Source of the DNA: Lepisosteus oculatus
Taxonomy: Eukaryota; Chordata; Actinopteri; Semionotiformes; Lepisosteidae
Direction of reading: 5' to 3'
NCBI RefSeq assembly: GCF_040954835.1
Contig: NC_090697.1
Coordinates: 9,788,001-9,852,000 of the forward strand
Length of the DNA stretch: 64,000 nucleotides
Of the stretch, positions 36,722 to 49,792 are shown piece after piece. Under the pieces are notes generated by a model that was given only the letters and a program-made list of their open reading frames with translations, was not told the origin of the DNA and ran no database searches. Position numbers and translations under genes: made by a program. The first letter of the stretch is position 1. Every line of letters begins with the position of its first letter.

Positions 36722-36783
36722 TGATTGGCTGGGGATGTGGCAACAAGGGGCGAAACAATAGCATCATTCCTCCTTAAAAAGAG
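36722..36783 (+). promoter_or_regulatory. INSM1: INSM1 core promoter candidate
   Basis: An inverted CCAAT box (CTGATTGGCTG) is followed about 45 bp later by a TATA-like CCTTAAAAAG. These lie about 230 and 175 bp upstream of the INSM1 start codon, inside a CpG-rich stretch running from about 36.0 kb into the gene. By spacing, transcription would begin near 36805. The exact start site is inferred. Confidence 0.55.
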
Positions 36784-36954
36784 TGCAGCTATGCCTTAGA
36801 GACGAAAGCATTTCGGGAAGACAGAGATCAATAGCACAAAATACGCTAAAGAAATAAAGTTTAAAGTGCGCTCGTGATTTCCTGAATCTGGATTTTATTT
36901 AAACGCTTGATTCATACGCGTCTTTTTCTAAGTGCCTTTTTGTTATCCGCCAAG

Positions 36955-38385
36955 ATGCCCAAAGGTTTTCTGGTCAAGAGAAACAAGAAATCGACGCTTG
37001 TCTCCTACAGGATTCGCAGTGATGAAGAAGAGCAGGATCAAATGAAAGCCGTGCAGAATCAAACGGATTCATCCCCTCCTCTTTCCGTCTCGTCCAGCCC
37101 TGACCGGGCTGCAGCCTCGCCATGCCATGTAGCAGATACTCCTGTCTCGGAGCAGGATGCTAAACCGGTCCAGTTTGGCAACCCGGAGACAGTGTACCAG
37201 GCGCTCTACAGCCCCACCCGGCCAATCAGCAAAGAACACGACAGGAATTTTTTCGAGAGAAGTTTCAATCTGGGATCCCCAATTTCTGCCGAGTCCTTTC
37301 CGACACCAGCGGTTCTCACCACTTTAGATCAGCTCCTATTTGCCCCCGTGGACTTGAAGATCGGTACGAGCAACAGCAATCGGAGCGGAACCACCGGCTC
37401 CTTTCCCACTGCGACCCAGAGAAACGCCACTAAAAGGCCTCCCTCAGACGGCGATCGCAAGAGTAAACCTATAGCAAAAAAACCCAAAGCGATCAGGAAA
37501 CTGAACTTCGAAGACGAAGTCACCACCTCCCCGGTACTTGGTCTGAAAATCAAAGAAGGGCCAGTTGACTTAAAACCAAGACAACATTCATCCGGAGGTA
37601 ACAAACCTTTAGGGGAGTTCATCTGCCAGCTGTGCAAGGAAGAATACGCCGACCCGTTCTCTTTAGCGCAGCACAAGTGCTCCAGGATTGTCAGAGTTGA
37701 ATACAGATGCCCCGAATGTGACAAGGTCTTCAGCTGCCCAGCGAACCTCGCTTCCCACCGGCGCTGGCACAAACCGAGACCCCAAAACGCCACCGCAACG
37801 TCAGCTCCCCAGAGCGCCAAACCCGACGTCGCCAAGGTGCCTTCTGGTGACAAGGCCGGGTCCGAAGACACGAAAGAGGCGAGGATCGACGCGACGAGCG
37901 ACAGGGACACCCCGAGCCCAGGCCTGTCGGAGTCCGGGTCGGAGGACGGCCTGTACGACTGCCACCATTGCGGGAAAAAGTTTAAGCGCCAAGCTTACCT
38001 GAGGAAGCATCTCCTGGGACACCAAGCCCTGAAAAATAAAACCAGTCCAGATCAGGGTCTTTACCCATCATTCCCCAACGCGGAGAACGGGGAGAAGTCG
38101 AATCCGGTGCCCTCGTCTGACGAAAGCCAAAGCCAGGCTCCCCTGAATCTAAGCCCCACAGTCCCGGAGTGCCACCTGTGCCCAGTATGTGGCGAGAACT
38201 TTCCCAACAGGTCGAACCAGGAGCGCCACCTTCGTCTCTTGCATTCGTCGCAGGTCTTCCCCTGCAAATACTGCCCAGCCACTTTCTACAGCTCCCCCGG
38301 GCTTACGAGGCACATCAACAAATGCCACCCTTCAGAAAACAGGCAAGTTATCCTCCTGCAAATGCCTGTGCGCCCTGCGTGCTGA
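36955..38385 (+). CDS. INSM1: INSM1, zinc-finger transcription factor (single exon, 476 aa)
   Basis: This encodes insulinoma-associated protein 1, a nuclear transcriptional repressor of neuroendocrine and neuronal progenitor differentiation. The start ATG sits in CCAAGATGC and opens [19 protein letters not shown], the SNAG repressor motif that recruits LSD1-type complexes in this family. The open frame extends upstream to a TTG at 36907, but the SNAG motif must be N-terminal, so 36955 is the start. A basic nuclear-localisation-like stretch lies at residues 169-182. Five C2H2 fingers are visible: residues 222-243 (atypical, HxC end), 250-272, 334-356, 407-430 and 435-458. PVDLK occurs at 131-135 and 203-207, and PLNLS at 396-400, similar to CtBP-binding motifs. 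The end, VRPAC, fits the family. Human INSM1 is 510 residues and is also intronless. Codon use is GC-rich, unlike the AT-rich surroundings. Confidence 0.97.
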   Translation: MPKGFLVKRNKKSTLVSYRIRSDEEEQDQMKAVQNQTDSSPPLSVSSSPDRAAASPCHVADTPVSEQDAKPVQFGNPETVYQALYSPTRPISKEHDRNFFERSFNLGSPISAESFPTPAVLTTLDQLLFAPVDLKIGTSNSNRSGTTGSFPTATQRNATKRPPSDGDRKSKPIAKKPKAIRKLNFEDEVTTSPVLGLKIKEGPVDLKPRQHSSGGNKPLGEFICQLCKEEYADPFSLAQHKCSRIVRVEYRCPECDKVFSCPANLASHRRWHKPRPQNATATSAPQSAKPDVAKVPSGDKAGSEDTKEARIDATSDRDTPSPGLSESGSEDGLYDCHHCGKKFKRQAYLRKHLLGHQALKNKTSPDQGLYPSFPNAENGEKSNPVPSSDESQSQAPLNLSPTVPECHLCPVCGENFPNRSNQERHLRLLHSSQVFPCKYCPATFYSSPGLTRHINKCHPSENRQVILLQMPVRPAC

Positions 38386-39353
38386 AAAATAACAGAACAG
38401 TCGTCGTGCCTTTACGCGGAAGAAAAAACAACAAAAAAAAGTGGCGTCTTAAAAGAAAACACAAAACAAGCCTCCATTCCTTATGTTTATGCGAACTAAT
38501 TTCAGCACATACAGTTCTCACTGTGGATTTAAGTACAAAAGTAAAAGGTCTGTCTTTCACACCAATCGACGGGGGTTTAAATCTTATATGGAACTATAAC
38601 TTGAATTATATATTTTCAGATTCCTCTTAAGTTAGTTTATTAAATAAAGTAAAACGTTAGTTTGACTGTTATAAGTATTTTTATAGGACTACTGCACATG
38701 TTCTATGTATTAGCTCCTAGACCTAAGAGAGGGCTCTTCAGTAGGTATACCTTATCTTTAAAATGCCTTTCATTCACAGGCTGTAAATTTCTCTATCACT
38801 TTATTAGCTTTATTATAGCTTGTGAATCGGACATGGAAATTTAGCTTTGTCTTGGAACAAATCAGAAGTCGGTAAACATTCCTTTAGTGTAGCCATAAAT
38901 GCCTTGAATTAGAGTTCTTTTACACATCTACAATCTTGCTGTATAACTGCCTTAAAAGTTAAATGTCATCATTAATGATTGTTTTTTTATCTTGAATGAC
39001 GCTGGCACATATTTTATTATTATTATTGCAATATATGTATGTCTCTCTATAATTTTATTTATTTATTTAAATCGAAATTATTTTATGTAAATTATTGTTT
39101 CGTGTGATTCGTTATGTGAATTATTCTGACATTTTTACATGTTTTAGCCAAATATTCCCTTTGTCGAATTAATCTGCTGAGTTTTTATAAATGTCGTGGA
39201 TGGTTTACAAATTTACTACAATCTACACAGCTCTTGTAAAACGTATAGTTTACTTTAGATGCAATCTTTTCTATACACAGCTTATTTTCTTAAATGTTAG
39301 CTTTTATATAGCGCTTCAATCGTATGTTTTCAACTGTGTTTGCTATCTACTCG

Positions 39354-39359
39354 AATAAA
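39354..39359 (+). terminator. INSM1: candidate INSM1 polyadenylation signal
   Basis: AATAAA lies 969 nt after the INSM1 stop, followed by a GT-rich stretch (GTTTGTCGGTGTC) typical of a downstream element. An earlier AATAAA at 38643 lacks such a stretch. The length fits the roughly 1-kb 3' UTR of mammalian INSM1. Confidence 0.5.
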
Positions 39360-42025
39360 GTATTTTCAAAACGACACGGGCTCCTTTTGTCACTGTCAGT
39401 TTGTCGGTGTCAGTTTCAACCGTGTTGGAAGTGTTTGTGTAACTGTAGCTCTGCATATAGCGCCTTTTCCTCTTCCTGATGTCCTGTTGAAACAGGTTGA
39501 TCGAGTTGGCTAAAATTCTTACAATGTTTATGTCCAGTGTACAATGTTTCATATGTATGAGTGTTACATTTGAGCTATATTCAGAGATGAACTTTATTTT
39601 GCTGTGATCACTTCCAAATCGAAAGATGTAAAAGGAAATACATTTCAGAACGATTTATTTCTAACATTCCCTTCCGTGTTGTAGACATTTATGGTTTTTT
39701 TAAATAGTTATAGTTCATAAGATGGCGTTATAACTATGTTGCAGAAGAAACTGTTAAAATAACTGAAAAATGCTTTATTTAATCGGGATATTTATTAGGA
39801 CATTTCCACAGTATCAGTATTATTTTTCCTTTACTGTATAAAGCTCTTGGAAATAAGTTTCAATAATGGTATTCGTTAGTACCATTTAATTTAAGTTAAT
39901 AATTTAACTTTTGTAAAGCATTTAAACTACTGAACTAATATTATTTTACAACATCCCGTTTCAACTTCGGCTAACGCTGAATTAATTTTTATTGTTCGAT
40001 TGATCTTTTGCCATCTTAATGCGAAAATATGGGAAATCGCAGGATAACTTTTTACTAACGATATTTTTCATAATTAGCTTTATTTTCTTATCCTTGTGTT
40101 AGTCTCTTTTGGATATTTGGGAATGTCACACGGAAAATCCCTACATTACTTTTAATGTAACGGAAATTCTTAGAAATAAAAACGGGTTTTTACATTAGAA
40201 TTGAAGAACTAGACCTGATTAAAATTAGTAAAATGTTTCAGAACTCAAAATTCCTATTATTACACGTTTTATTAAAACAAAGCTGTTTTTAAAATAAATT
40301 TAACAGAATACAACGGGACCCCTACTAAAGAACGTATACAATTATACTTAAAAAGTTTAGTTTCTTAAAAGTATTTTAAATACAAATTTTAATGGTAGTA
40401 CTCGTTCGTCGATTTATGTGAAGTTAAAGGTACAGAAAGCGTAATAATGGTTTCCTAATGTAATGATTTCTCACGGTCACACTAAAATCTGTGTTCTGCT
40501 CTGTTATTAAGCATTTTATCGATCAGCAAAGTTTGTATAGCAGGTGCTTTTATACTTTTTACGAGATCAGAACGTGTAGTGTAATTTACGTGTGTAATTT
40601 AGTATATTTATCTGTATTAGTGGCGTAGAACTTGAGATTGAGATCCAAAAATAAAAACCCGCTCATAACTACAATCTTCATCAATTATATCATTTTAGAG
40701 ATTTTAACAAGAACATCTCTTCTAAACCTGAACAAAGCATTATGTTGAAAACTAGATGACAACAATATTGTAATATATGTTGAATGAAGACGTATACTGT
40801 ACAACGTGAAACCACGTCGAAATCTACATTTCATCAATCACACACATAGTCTAACACATACCAAAGGCTAGTTATTCTGCAATTAATAATATATTGAGTG
40901 GCGAAAGCAGTTTAAAGAGGATATGTATTCACCAAGAGTTTAAAATATTTGCAGGTCAGTCCCATCTCGTCCTTCAGGTTGTGACGCGAGTAATGGAGTG
41001 TGGAATTAAACTGTATGTTCCAGCAGTTTTCAAAAGGGTTGAAATCTGGTGATTTTTCTGGACAAAGAAGGTCTTACAACCCCCCTTCCAATAAAAAGAA
41101 ATTAAACGAGTTTCAAGATATTTCTCAAAATCGTGTAATCATTGTAACGTCTTTTTAAGAACACGTTTTCTTCGCGGATGAAGGAAAAAGTTCTACAAAA
41201 CCTAAACAGTTGTGGTTTCTTCACTTTTTGGAGAAATATTGGTTTCGCAATGCTCCAGAAAGGCTAAATAAAACATATCCGTACCCCCCGATATTACGGG
41301 ATTACTATCTAAAGAGGGCGCTAGAAATTTCAACATAACAATGCAGAACGTAATTCTAGCAACGCTTTGCATTTTCTGCGTCGTAAATAAAAATTCTTAG
41401 CCTATATATGTTTGAGGCTAGCATGATGATCTACCATTACCGTCAGTGTAGCAAAAAGCAAAGATCTTTTATAAAGGTTATCAACTGTCCTGAATATGGA
41501 GATGGATAATGGATGTGGAAGTGAGAATCCAAATTTCAACTTTTGTGTCTATTACAAGGATGTACAAGACTCACAACTCACAATCACAACACACCAATCC
41601 CCTGTGACAAAGGGGCCACCTGTATTAAGAACAATCTGGGACTGACTGCCAAGTGTACTGCAAAGGGTATGAGGTTCTCTTTTCAACTGTAGATCAAGTA
41701 TTCCAGTGGGGTGCTAAAAGTTTTTGATGTCAGCTATTTATCATATATGCCATGCAGACATCTTGGATATATGTCTAAGACTTAGAAACCTAACACCTGA
41801 TTTTTTCATTAAACACAATCAGGAGTAACAATACGTGTGTTATGAGCATCAATAGTTTACTCAAAGCCTCCATAATGAAAACAAAAGTTACTGTTATTGA
41901 AACAGCTTAGTTTTGGTGTGAGAAAGCCAAACTTGTTGCTTACCAGTCTCTAATTGGCATTGATCTTAACCTTTAAACCTATGAGCACAGTAACGTAAGA
42001 TAAACCATCCATCACCTGTACCAGT

Positions 42026-42330
42026 GGTGGCATGGTGGAACAGTAGGTAGTATTGCTTCCTCACGGCTCTGGGGCCCCGAGTTCAATTCTGGTCATGGGG
42101 TGCTATCTGTGTTTGCGATGGTTTCCTCCCACAGTTCAAGAACATACTAGTAGGAAAAAGGGCCTGGTGTGAGTGTGTTCGTCTGTGCTTGTGTCCGTGT
42201 GTGCCCTGCAACGGACTGGCATCCAGCCCAGGGTGTACCTGGCCTTGGGCCTGTTGCCTGCCCAGGTTAGACTCCAGCTCCTTCACCACCCTGAATTGGA
42301 TGAAGCAGATAAAAAATGGATGGATGCACT
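42026..42330 (+). mobile_element. tRNA-derived SINE
   Basis: Same family as at 25.4 kb: TGGCATGGTGGAACAGTAGG, a B-box-like GAGTTCAATTC, GGTTTCCTCCCACAGTTCAA, and an end GACTCCAGCTCCTTCACCAC followed by an ATGGATGG tail. Confidence 0.7.
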
Positions 42331-42999
42331 AATCAACTCTTTGTCGGGCCTTCTTTGTCATGAATATAATTCTTTCCTCTCTACAGATCCATAAAGCTAA
42401 CAGGCTGCTTTTCACATTACAAGACACATACCGTAAGGACAAACGTAATGGCTAAAACATTACGAGAAGATCACCATAGAGCTGTATTCCAGCAGAGTAA
42501 GATTGTGTAGTGAGAAGAGCAGAACAAGGCAAACTCTTGCACAGCAGAGTGTATACAGATAGACTATCTCTTACAGCCCCCTCCTTTCTTCTTATGTCCC
42601 TGCTAGTGCCTTCTCTCCACTCGTGCGCCCCCACATTGAACCTCCTTGCACGCCTGTGGGGAACAACATGCCTGTCTCCTCCACCCCTCCCGATCCTCTT
42701 GTACAGACGCTACCTTTTCAGTGTGCTACTTATCCTTGTGAATTGGGTGCTCTTCTTGGGAAAGCCATGCAATTTTCACAGCTTTTAAGACCCTGTATTG
42801 TAATAGTCTGCCTTGACTTTACTTTTGGGCTGTTAAGAGGGATATTAATGTATTGACAAGTTTCCTTTGTTTATGGTACTGTGTATTTGGTATTTTCGCA
42901 GTTCATTTTCCATTCCATTCAAAGTCACCGTAAATGAAGCTGTCGGCAAGGATTATTTTTAGTCATATAGAAGAATATTTTTTTAATTAGTCCATTTAT

Positions 43000-43322
43000 T
43001 ATTTTGAAGCACATTATCCAGCTGAGGGTCACAGGAAAGCAGAGCACATCATGGAAGCACAGTGTAGGACGGAGCGCACACAACTGCCTCCCCTGGATGA
43101 GGCTGACACTGGACCACTGCGGTACCACAGAGCGAACAGGGGAATCCAGAGTAACCAATCAGAGTTCACCAGCATGAGTTTCTTGGAGGAAACAGGATCA
43201 CCCAGCAGCTTGTTAAGACTAGAATGTGCAAACTCCACGCACACCAGTGCCCAAGCCTGGGATGGGACTTGGGACCCCTGTAGCCTGGAGGCAGCAGAGC
43301 TACCAGCCCACAGGACCTCAGG
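43000..43322 (-). mobile_element. tRNA-derived SINE, reverse orientation
   Basis: It starts with the reverse of the family tail (CATTATCCAGCTGAGGGTCA), has TTTCTTGGAGGAAACAGGAT and GTGCAAACTCCACGCACACC in the middle, and ends in the reverse of the head (GAGGCAGCAGAGCTACCAG). Confidence 0.65.
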
Positions 43323-43606
43323 ACCTGTATTTTTAATGCCCTACAGATAGTATTTTTCCACCCTACATTAGCATCAGAACGTATTTCAATAACCAGGAAA
43401 AATATTGGATCAGAATGACTATCCAAAAAGAAATCACTGTAAACTGTGTACAAATATACAAAACTGTCAACGTTGCTTTGCAATTCAATAAAGACAATTT
43501 CCTTAATAAACAAAAGAGCATAATTCCACATACTGTATATCTATGTTCAACTCAAATCCATTTTACTTCTTAAAGCATTTTCAAAGTCAAAATATGAAAG
43601 GGGTTT

Positions 43607-43629
43607 CATATATATATATAGATATATAA
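43607..43629. repeat. TA microsatellite
   Basis: An imperfect TA repeat in intergenic DNA. Confidence 0.8.
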
Positions 43630-46600
43630 ATGGTAACCATTTTACATCTGTTAAAAAAAGTCAATATGTACCCTATTGTGGTTTAGACACCATTACACTC
43701 AAGCATATTGCTACTAGCTTTTAACTAGTGAATAATGTAGGCACAAAATAAATATTATCCTGAGTTTAATAATAATGTGTTTAGAAGTTAAAAATTGTCG
43801 AAAAACCTTAGAATATCAAAAGTGTAACCAACTCTATTACTGAAAAAGATGCACGGTACAGACCAATATTCAGCATTATTAATCTCTTCTCTGTCAGCAG
43901 TGTTACCAAACTTGAAAAGTCATGGTGTAGAGATCTGACAGTTCTCTCAAGAGTCCCCCTTACATTTTTACAGACCATGCAGCGATCCTGTGATTTCATG
44001 ATCCCCGAGACTCTCAGGTACTGTACATGTTAGGCAGACTCGTTTTAATGGAGAGACTGCAGTCTGCTATTTGTTTTTACTTAAGGGTCATTAGACCCTA
44101 CTGCATGACAGATTGTCCACATAGTGTATAGCATAAAGTTGCAGACATAAGTATTTGGTTAGTTACACACGTCAAAAAACCTTTGGTCTTAGAGCATACG
44201 TAAAAGCAGCATATAGATTCAGTCAGTTAAAATACAAAGAAAGATACTGCATTATAGGGAACAAAATTAATTTCAAAGTATGAGCACTGTGATATTTTCC
44301 CTTGGTGCTGTAAGTGTACATTAATGTATGTCAAATGACTCCTTTGAATAATTACTTCCCCATAATGGAGAAGATTGTAACATCAGAGTACTGTTTTGGA
44401 ACTTGCCTTTAATAGCTTTTACTGTGATGTTCTGATTTCTGAAGCTCTAATTAATTTTTGCTGCACCCACAAGATCTGGACTTGTATGTCTGTACACTTC
44501 AGGTTTCGGCTGACACCTACAATTCCTGCAACCTCACACAGGGGAGAATAGGGAAGTCAAGGCAGATGCCTCTGAAACACCCACCTTTGAGCCACTCAAC
44601 TTTTAACACATCACAGGGAGCACAGTGCTTAACTGGAAGCACTGGGCTGATTACAAGAGAAGCCAAGTCCTTCACTGACAGCAATACTTGCATTTGGCCA
44701 GGAGGCTGCGGGGTGTCCAGTCACACAGTTGACTACTGACATAACCCAGCCCCAGACTCTGGAGACCCCCATAGTGGGCATTTTCATCATCACCACAGGG
44801 GTAATGTCCAACAAACCAAGTACCAAACTACTGCATATGAACTCATAAAACACAAGACAAGACCAAGTTTCAGTATACATATACACGTATTTTAGTTGCT
44901 GAAGACTTAACTGAAGCTTTTTTATAAATCTATATAACAAGTTTTGAAAATGAAAGAGGCTGTTTGGCCTATCAGATGGCTAGTAGCTAACTGATCAAAG
45001 GACGTCATGCGGCCATTTCTTAAAAGCAGCCAGGATATAGAAATATGAAAGAGATTTGAACACATGATGCCGCTGTAGTCCAGCCTGTTCTGGGAAGGCT
45101 GATTGAACCACTACGAATGCACATCATGGGCCCATCTGCAAATTCATATGAGGGCAGTCAACCCCATACCCCTCATCCCAACCAGATGAGCTCATGCCTG
45201 CTGCAAAGCAAGGGCTGGGCAACCAATAACGAAGGGCTAACAGACATGCAAGCGGGAAGATCGAACCAATCGCCCCCTTCCGGATCGAATGTCCCACTTC
45301 ATATCCATGCCCGTCTATTTGGGAATAGGAAATTTTGGGTAACGGACAGCAAAGTCTTATTTTCCTCTCTCTTTGCAAGCACTGGGAAATCATCCCCACC
45401 CTTGACCAAGGTCATTAAACATAAAAAAGTCTCGTGCATTGCAAAAATATTGCAGGATTTATTAGCCATTCAGGTTATCTACTAAAGAGATTCTTAGTCA
45501 AAGTCTAGCACACAACAACCCAGCCATACAGAGAAACACTGCTTATGAAAAGTCTGACCATTAGCAACTGCTCAGATCCAATTCAAAAACAGACCAAATT
45601 CCAGAAGCCCGAGTGCTGGAATATAAACTCTAAACCCCACACAAAATGGCAGACAACAAACAAGTAGGACAGAGGACATGGCTGTTTGAGCACAAAACAT
45701 GGCACATAGAAGACAGACAACATGACAAAACAACAGTGAGAAATATAAAAAGCACTATGCAATACACTAAGTGGCAGTGCAGAACATGAGTACTGTGTAA
45801 GGGTGTGTGCTGTCTATGTCAAAAGTCACAAGAGGTCAGAAGATGAAGACGAAGGATTTGTCATCATCATATAGTGAAAACAGGAGACTGGAACGCTGGT
45901 AAACCAGAGCTAAATCTTTCTCCTATTCCTTAATAAGACAGTCAAAGACACAAAGAAAGTTCATGCTAATGATCAAAGGTTGCTCAAGTGACCACCAGCT
46001 GGTTTGGGTTCTTACGGTAGAACAAACTATTAGTTACTTTTGGGTTCTTCTTCCATCAGTATTCCTTTTCTGTTTGAGCAACATTAGTATCTACCTGCGA
46101 AATATTTTTCCCTTCAGAACTATGACATTTGCAAAGTAAATGAATCAGCATCAGTTTATCAGAACAGAACTCTTTCAGAGAGCACGTCGATAAACCTGAA
46201 GCGGATGATAAAATATTTGTAGAACGGTGGGATACACAACCAAAGTTTGACAAAGGGAACTATTTGGTGTTAATGGAAGACAAAACAGCACCAGATTTCC
46301 CCTTTCTCCCCAATTACAGGAAACCACCTGGAGTAACACACTGAATTTCAAATCACTTTTAATGAAACATCATTTAAATCTCACATTTCTAATAAAGGTA
46401 GCCAGGATTTTCTTTAGAATTAAAAACAGTTTGATATGTTAACAATAAAACATGGGTATTTCAAGCCCCCCAACCCCAGCTCTTTTACAAAGATTATATT
46501 ACAGGAATATGCTTCAAAGCAACACACTTAAAAATGCTTATTTTATATAATGCAGAATTAACACTAGCTTTTGTAGTTTCATACTTGTTGACAGATCCAT

Positions 46601-47595
46601 AAAAGACAGAATTTGATTTGCATACATTCTTTAATATAGAGATTTCTGAGTGCAACTCTCAGAACACGCCTCCTATGTTATTTATCAGTGCTTGAGAATT
46701 GTGTATAGGTAAGGCAAATTAGTGCAGCAGGATGGAGTTGCATCTCTAGTAGAGCTCACACAGCCTGATTAATACCTGGCTTTCATGGCAACGGAATCGC
46801 CAAGGGACCATATGGAAACAACAAAGAGCCAGATTCAAATTATCTGGAGGGTAAAATGACTTCAGTTCTGGCATTCTGCATGTCCCCCCTGAATGCTGGC
46901 ATTATTTACGTTCGTTGTGCAACTTATCTGAACCTTTAACTCCCAGTATCATATCGAACTTTGTAAAACAACTGCACTACTTAACTACAGTATGTTACAG
47001 GTACCTGCCAAGTAACCATTGTGAAAGGCTTATGTGCTTGTGTCATATCTCTAGAGATTCTCTGTGCACACTCCCTCTTTATTTTATCAATGTGTTAGGG
47101 ATGCATAACAATGAACATGCATGTGTATTTTTGGATGCACACTTCTGAAACCTATGCACCTGGCTGGTATGTATTTGTGAACCACACTTAGATGAATCTA
47201 CAGTGATACAGGAGAGCTAAAGTAATTAAGCATTTTAAATTAAAGTGGTTGTTAAATGCACCTTGCTTTTATTGTACCAGCTGAGACTGATAAGGACGCA
47301 TTAGTGCTTAGAACCATTTCCTTTTGTTGCCTGCTAATACTGGGCTGAGGATTCAGTTGTCTTTAAAAAAAAACCCGTTGGAAAAAGCACTCTTGTATTC
47401 TTCTCATAACAAAGGTACTGCTAGTAACTAATGTCTGCCTGTTACTCTATGGTATTCAAGGTGTTTTGATATTCATTCAGACTGTCTCAATTCTTGAGAA
47501 ATAAAAAAAATCTTTAGAATAGTTTTACTACTTTAGTGCTGAAGTCTAATTAAAGCCCACATTATTTTGAATTTTGAAGCTATTTTTTTAAGACA

Positions 47596-47601
47596 TTTAT
47601 T
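47596..47601 (-). terminator. RALGAPA2: candidate RALGAPA2 polyadenylation signal
   Basis: TTTATT on the + strand gives AATAAA on the - strand, about 2.0 kb past the RALGAPA2 stop. Other TTTATT copies lie at about 47.27 and 47.08 kb, so the true 3' end is uncertain. Confidence 0.3.
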
Positions 47602-49637
47602 CAACATCTCAACACTATAGGAAAATGTCTGACATACACAGCCAACTTTGTGTGAACAAAAGGACATACTCATATTCAACATATAGAAAGACATATAATG
47701 TAGATATAACATATAGACTGATACAGCAAGGTTTCTCAGAAATGACAGTGCATCTCCATTTACAGTTCATCTCCACTCAAACCATCGAGAAAGATGCATT
47801 AGGTGCACTAGATGTAGGGAAATGACTTTTCACAGAAACATAGAAAACTGAAAAAATGCTGTGTCTGCATTGATTTTGTGTACACCACACAGTACACAGA
47901 GTAGCTTCAAAGCCAGGTATTACATCAGCATGGTGAGCAATACTTTCCAGTTTCTGTTCCAGATACAGAGTGCATGTTTAGATAAGAATCACCTGAGGCT
48001 CTGATTGCAGGTTTAATCTAATCAGCTAATTCACTGAAGTTAACAGCTCAATGAAAGAAATGTCAATTTAATATAACTGAATTGTGTTTATCAAATATTA
48101 CTCCATATTTACAAATAAAAAAAATCAAAGTGGTTTACATCTAACCACAGAAAGAAACATTCACTTTTACAATATGTTATCACAGCTGATTAGTGCAAAA
48201 TAGAAACATTGGAATGTCACAATGGAATATTTGTAGCTTCATGGGCCGATGAAAATCAATTTAATTAAGAAACAGGTATTAAAGGAATCTGTGAAAGGTT
48301 AAAGTATTTTACAAAGGATAACTACACAGAATTACACTTACTGTAATCTAATCTTTTTTTTTTAATCTGGAGGATTGAAAAAAAAAACAAGCAAACCAAA
48401 ACAAACTAAAGATAATACATGGAAATGAGATGCATACAAGCAGGAGTAAGACTCTAATGAAGACTATCTTGTCTTTCAGATTTTAAACAGACACCTACAG
48501 TATAATAGAAGATCCAACATAAATCATGCAAGGTAATGTAGGTGTTACTATAAAACATATGGAGACAAACCACATATGTAGAGGTCTTTTCAGTCAGTAA
48601 AGTCATGTGCACTTACCAATCCCTTACTTTCACTTGGGCTACAAAGCTTTCAATGGTTATTATGTACAAAAAATCTTGTTACATTGAACTTTTTCTGGTC
48701 TATACAATTATATTGAATTCAAACAGGTGAATTAAAAGATTATTTGGAATTGCCATACTAAATAATCTTGAAAAAACAAACATTAACGACAAGGTGAAAA
48801 AGATGAATGCTTCTATTTGCAGAATGTTTGTTCAAAATGTCTTCCCTTTGATGCCTATTAATATGAAGAAAACCAATGACAACACACATTCCCAGGATAC
48901 AGTATTTCAAGATCTTGCAACCAGAAAAAAAAAATTCCCACACGATGTGGGTCACTGCAAACACTGAATGGAAGTATTGTTAGACAGACTACAAGAGAAA
49001 GCAATAATCTAAAATCCCAAATTTTGTGTACATTTTTACTGCTAACAAAATGTAAAGCAAGCTCAATCACAGCAGCTTCAAGCGTGTTCTGCTGGAATTC
49101 AGTTTAACATGCTCCCTTGACGTACAATTGTGATCTTGCACGTTCACCACTTTTTAAACTAAATGGATTAGAATATATACTGGACTAGTCATATAGCAAG
49201 CAATTACTGCAAAAATAACTTAGCTTTTTCAAATATTTTACTCATATTATTAAGGACACTAATCACTCTCATTAAATCAGCTGTTTTAAAACATAGGCAA
49301 AAATCAAGGATAATCTAAAAATAAAAGATGGTATGACACAAAATTACCTGTTGCCAAATCTTTGACCACAAACTCTGAAATGTGCAATGAAGGAACGGGA
49401 AGATCAAACATACAATACTACACAATTATAGCAAAGAGACAAAGAGACACATAATAAAATTGAAAATGCAGCTAAATCATTTTTTTTTTAGCTGGAACTT
49501 TTAGCACTGCAAGAGTTCTTCTGGTGGTACGTAAAAAAACCCCGGCAGTGAATGGATGACAAGGTTCTAAAACTAACAAACCCTTGAGATTTCAATTTTT
49601 AAAAAGTGAGAAAAAAAAAGTAAAAAAACAGTCAAGT

Positions 49638-49792
49638 TCAGTTGGAGGATTTGCTTATGGCGCTGGCCGATCGCCGAAGTTTCCCCGAGACTCTGCTCTT
49701 TGTGGCACGTGGCATTGTTGGGGAGACCTGATCTGTGGTGTCTGTTCCTACGGCAACGCTGAGCTCAGCACTCGTGCTGCCACTGAGGGAAC
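49638..49792 (-). CDS. RALGAPA2: RALGAPA2 last coding exon
   Basis: On the - strand the acceptor is CTCCCTGTTTTCAG and the exon starts GT TCC CTC. Joined to the G left over from the exon at 59700, this reads SGTGSLSGSTSAELS. It continues for 50 residues ending KLRRSASAISKSSN, then TGA. The tail is basic and serine-rich and contains an RRSAS phosphosite-like motif. The phase fits the upstream exon exactly. Together with the conserved neighbourhood this marks it as the C-terminus of the Ral GTPase-activating protein alpha-2 subunit, which lies outside the GAP fold. Confidence 0.85.

Larger units (their letters stand above)
38386..49637. other. INSM1 3' UTR, intergenic region and RALGAPA2 3' UTR
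   Basis: INSM1 3' UTR probably runs to about 39.38 kb, and RALGAPA2 3' UTR comes in from the right (49637 downwards). Between them are two tRNA-type SINEs (42026-42330 and 43000-43322) and a TA microsatellite (43607-43629). A moderately GC-rich segment at 44.47-45.45 kb resembles unclassified repeats. No further gene is supported. Confidence 0.6.

Noticed and set aside
37329..37910. 193-codon open frame on the - strand
   Set aside because: It lies antisense within INSM1 and results from the GC-rich codon use of the real gene.
45117..45485. 122-codon open frame in a GC-richer stretch
   Set aside because: Low-complexity composition, no recognisable domain, and a region that looks like an unclassified repeat.
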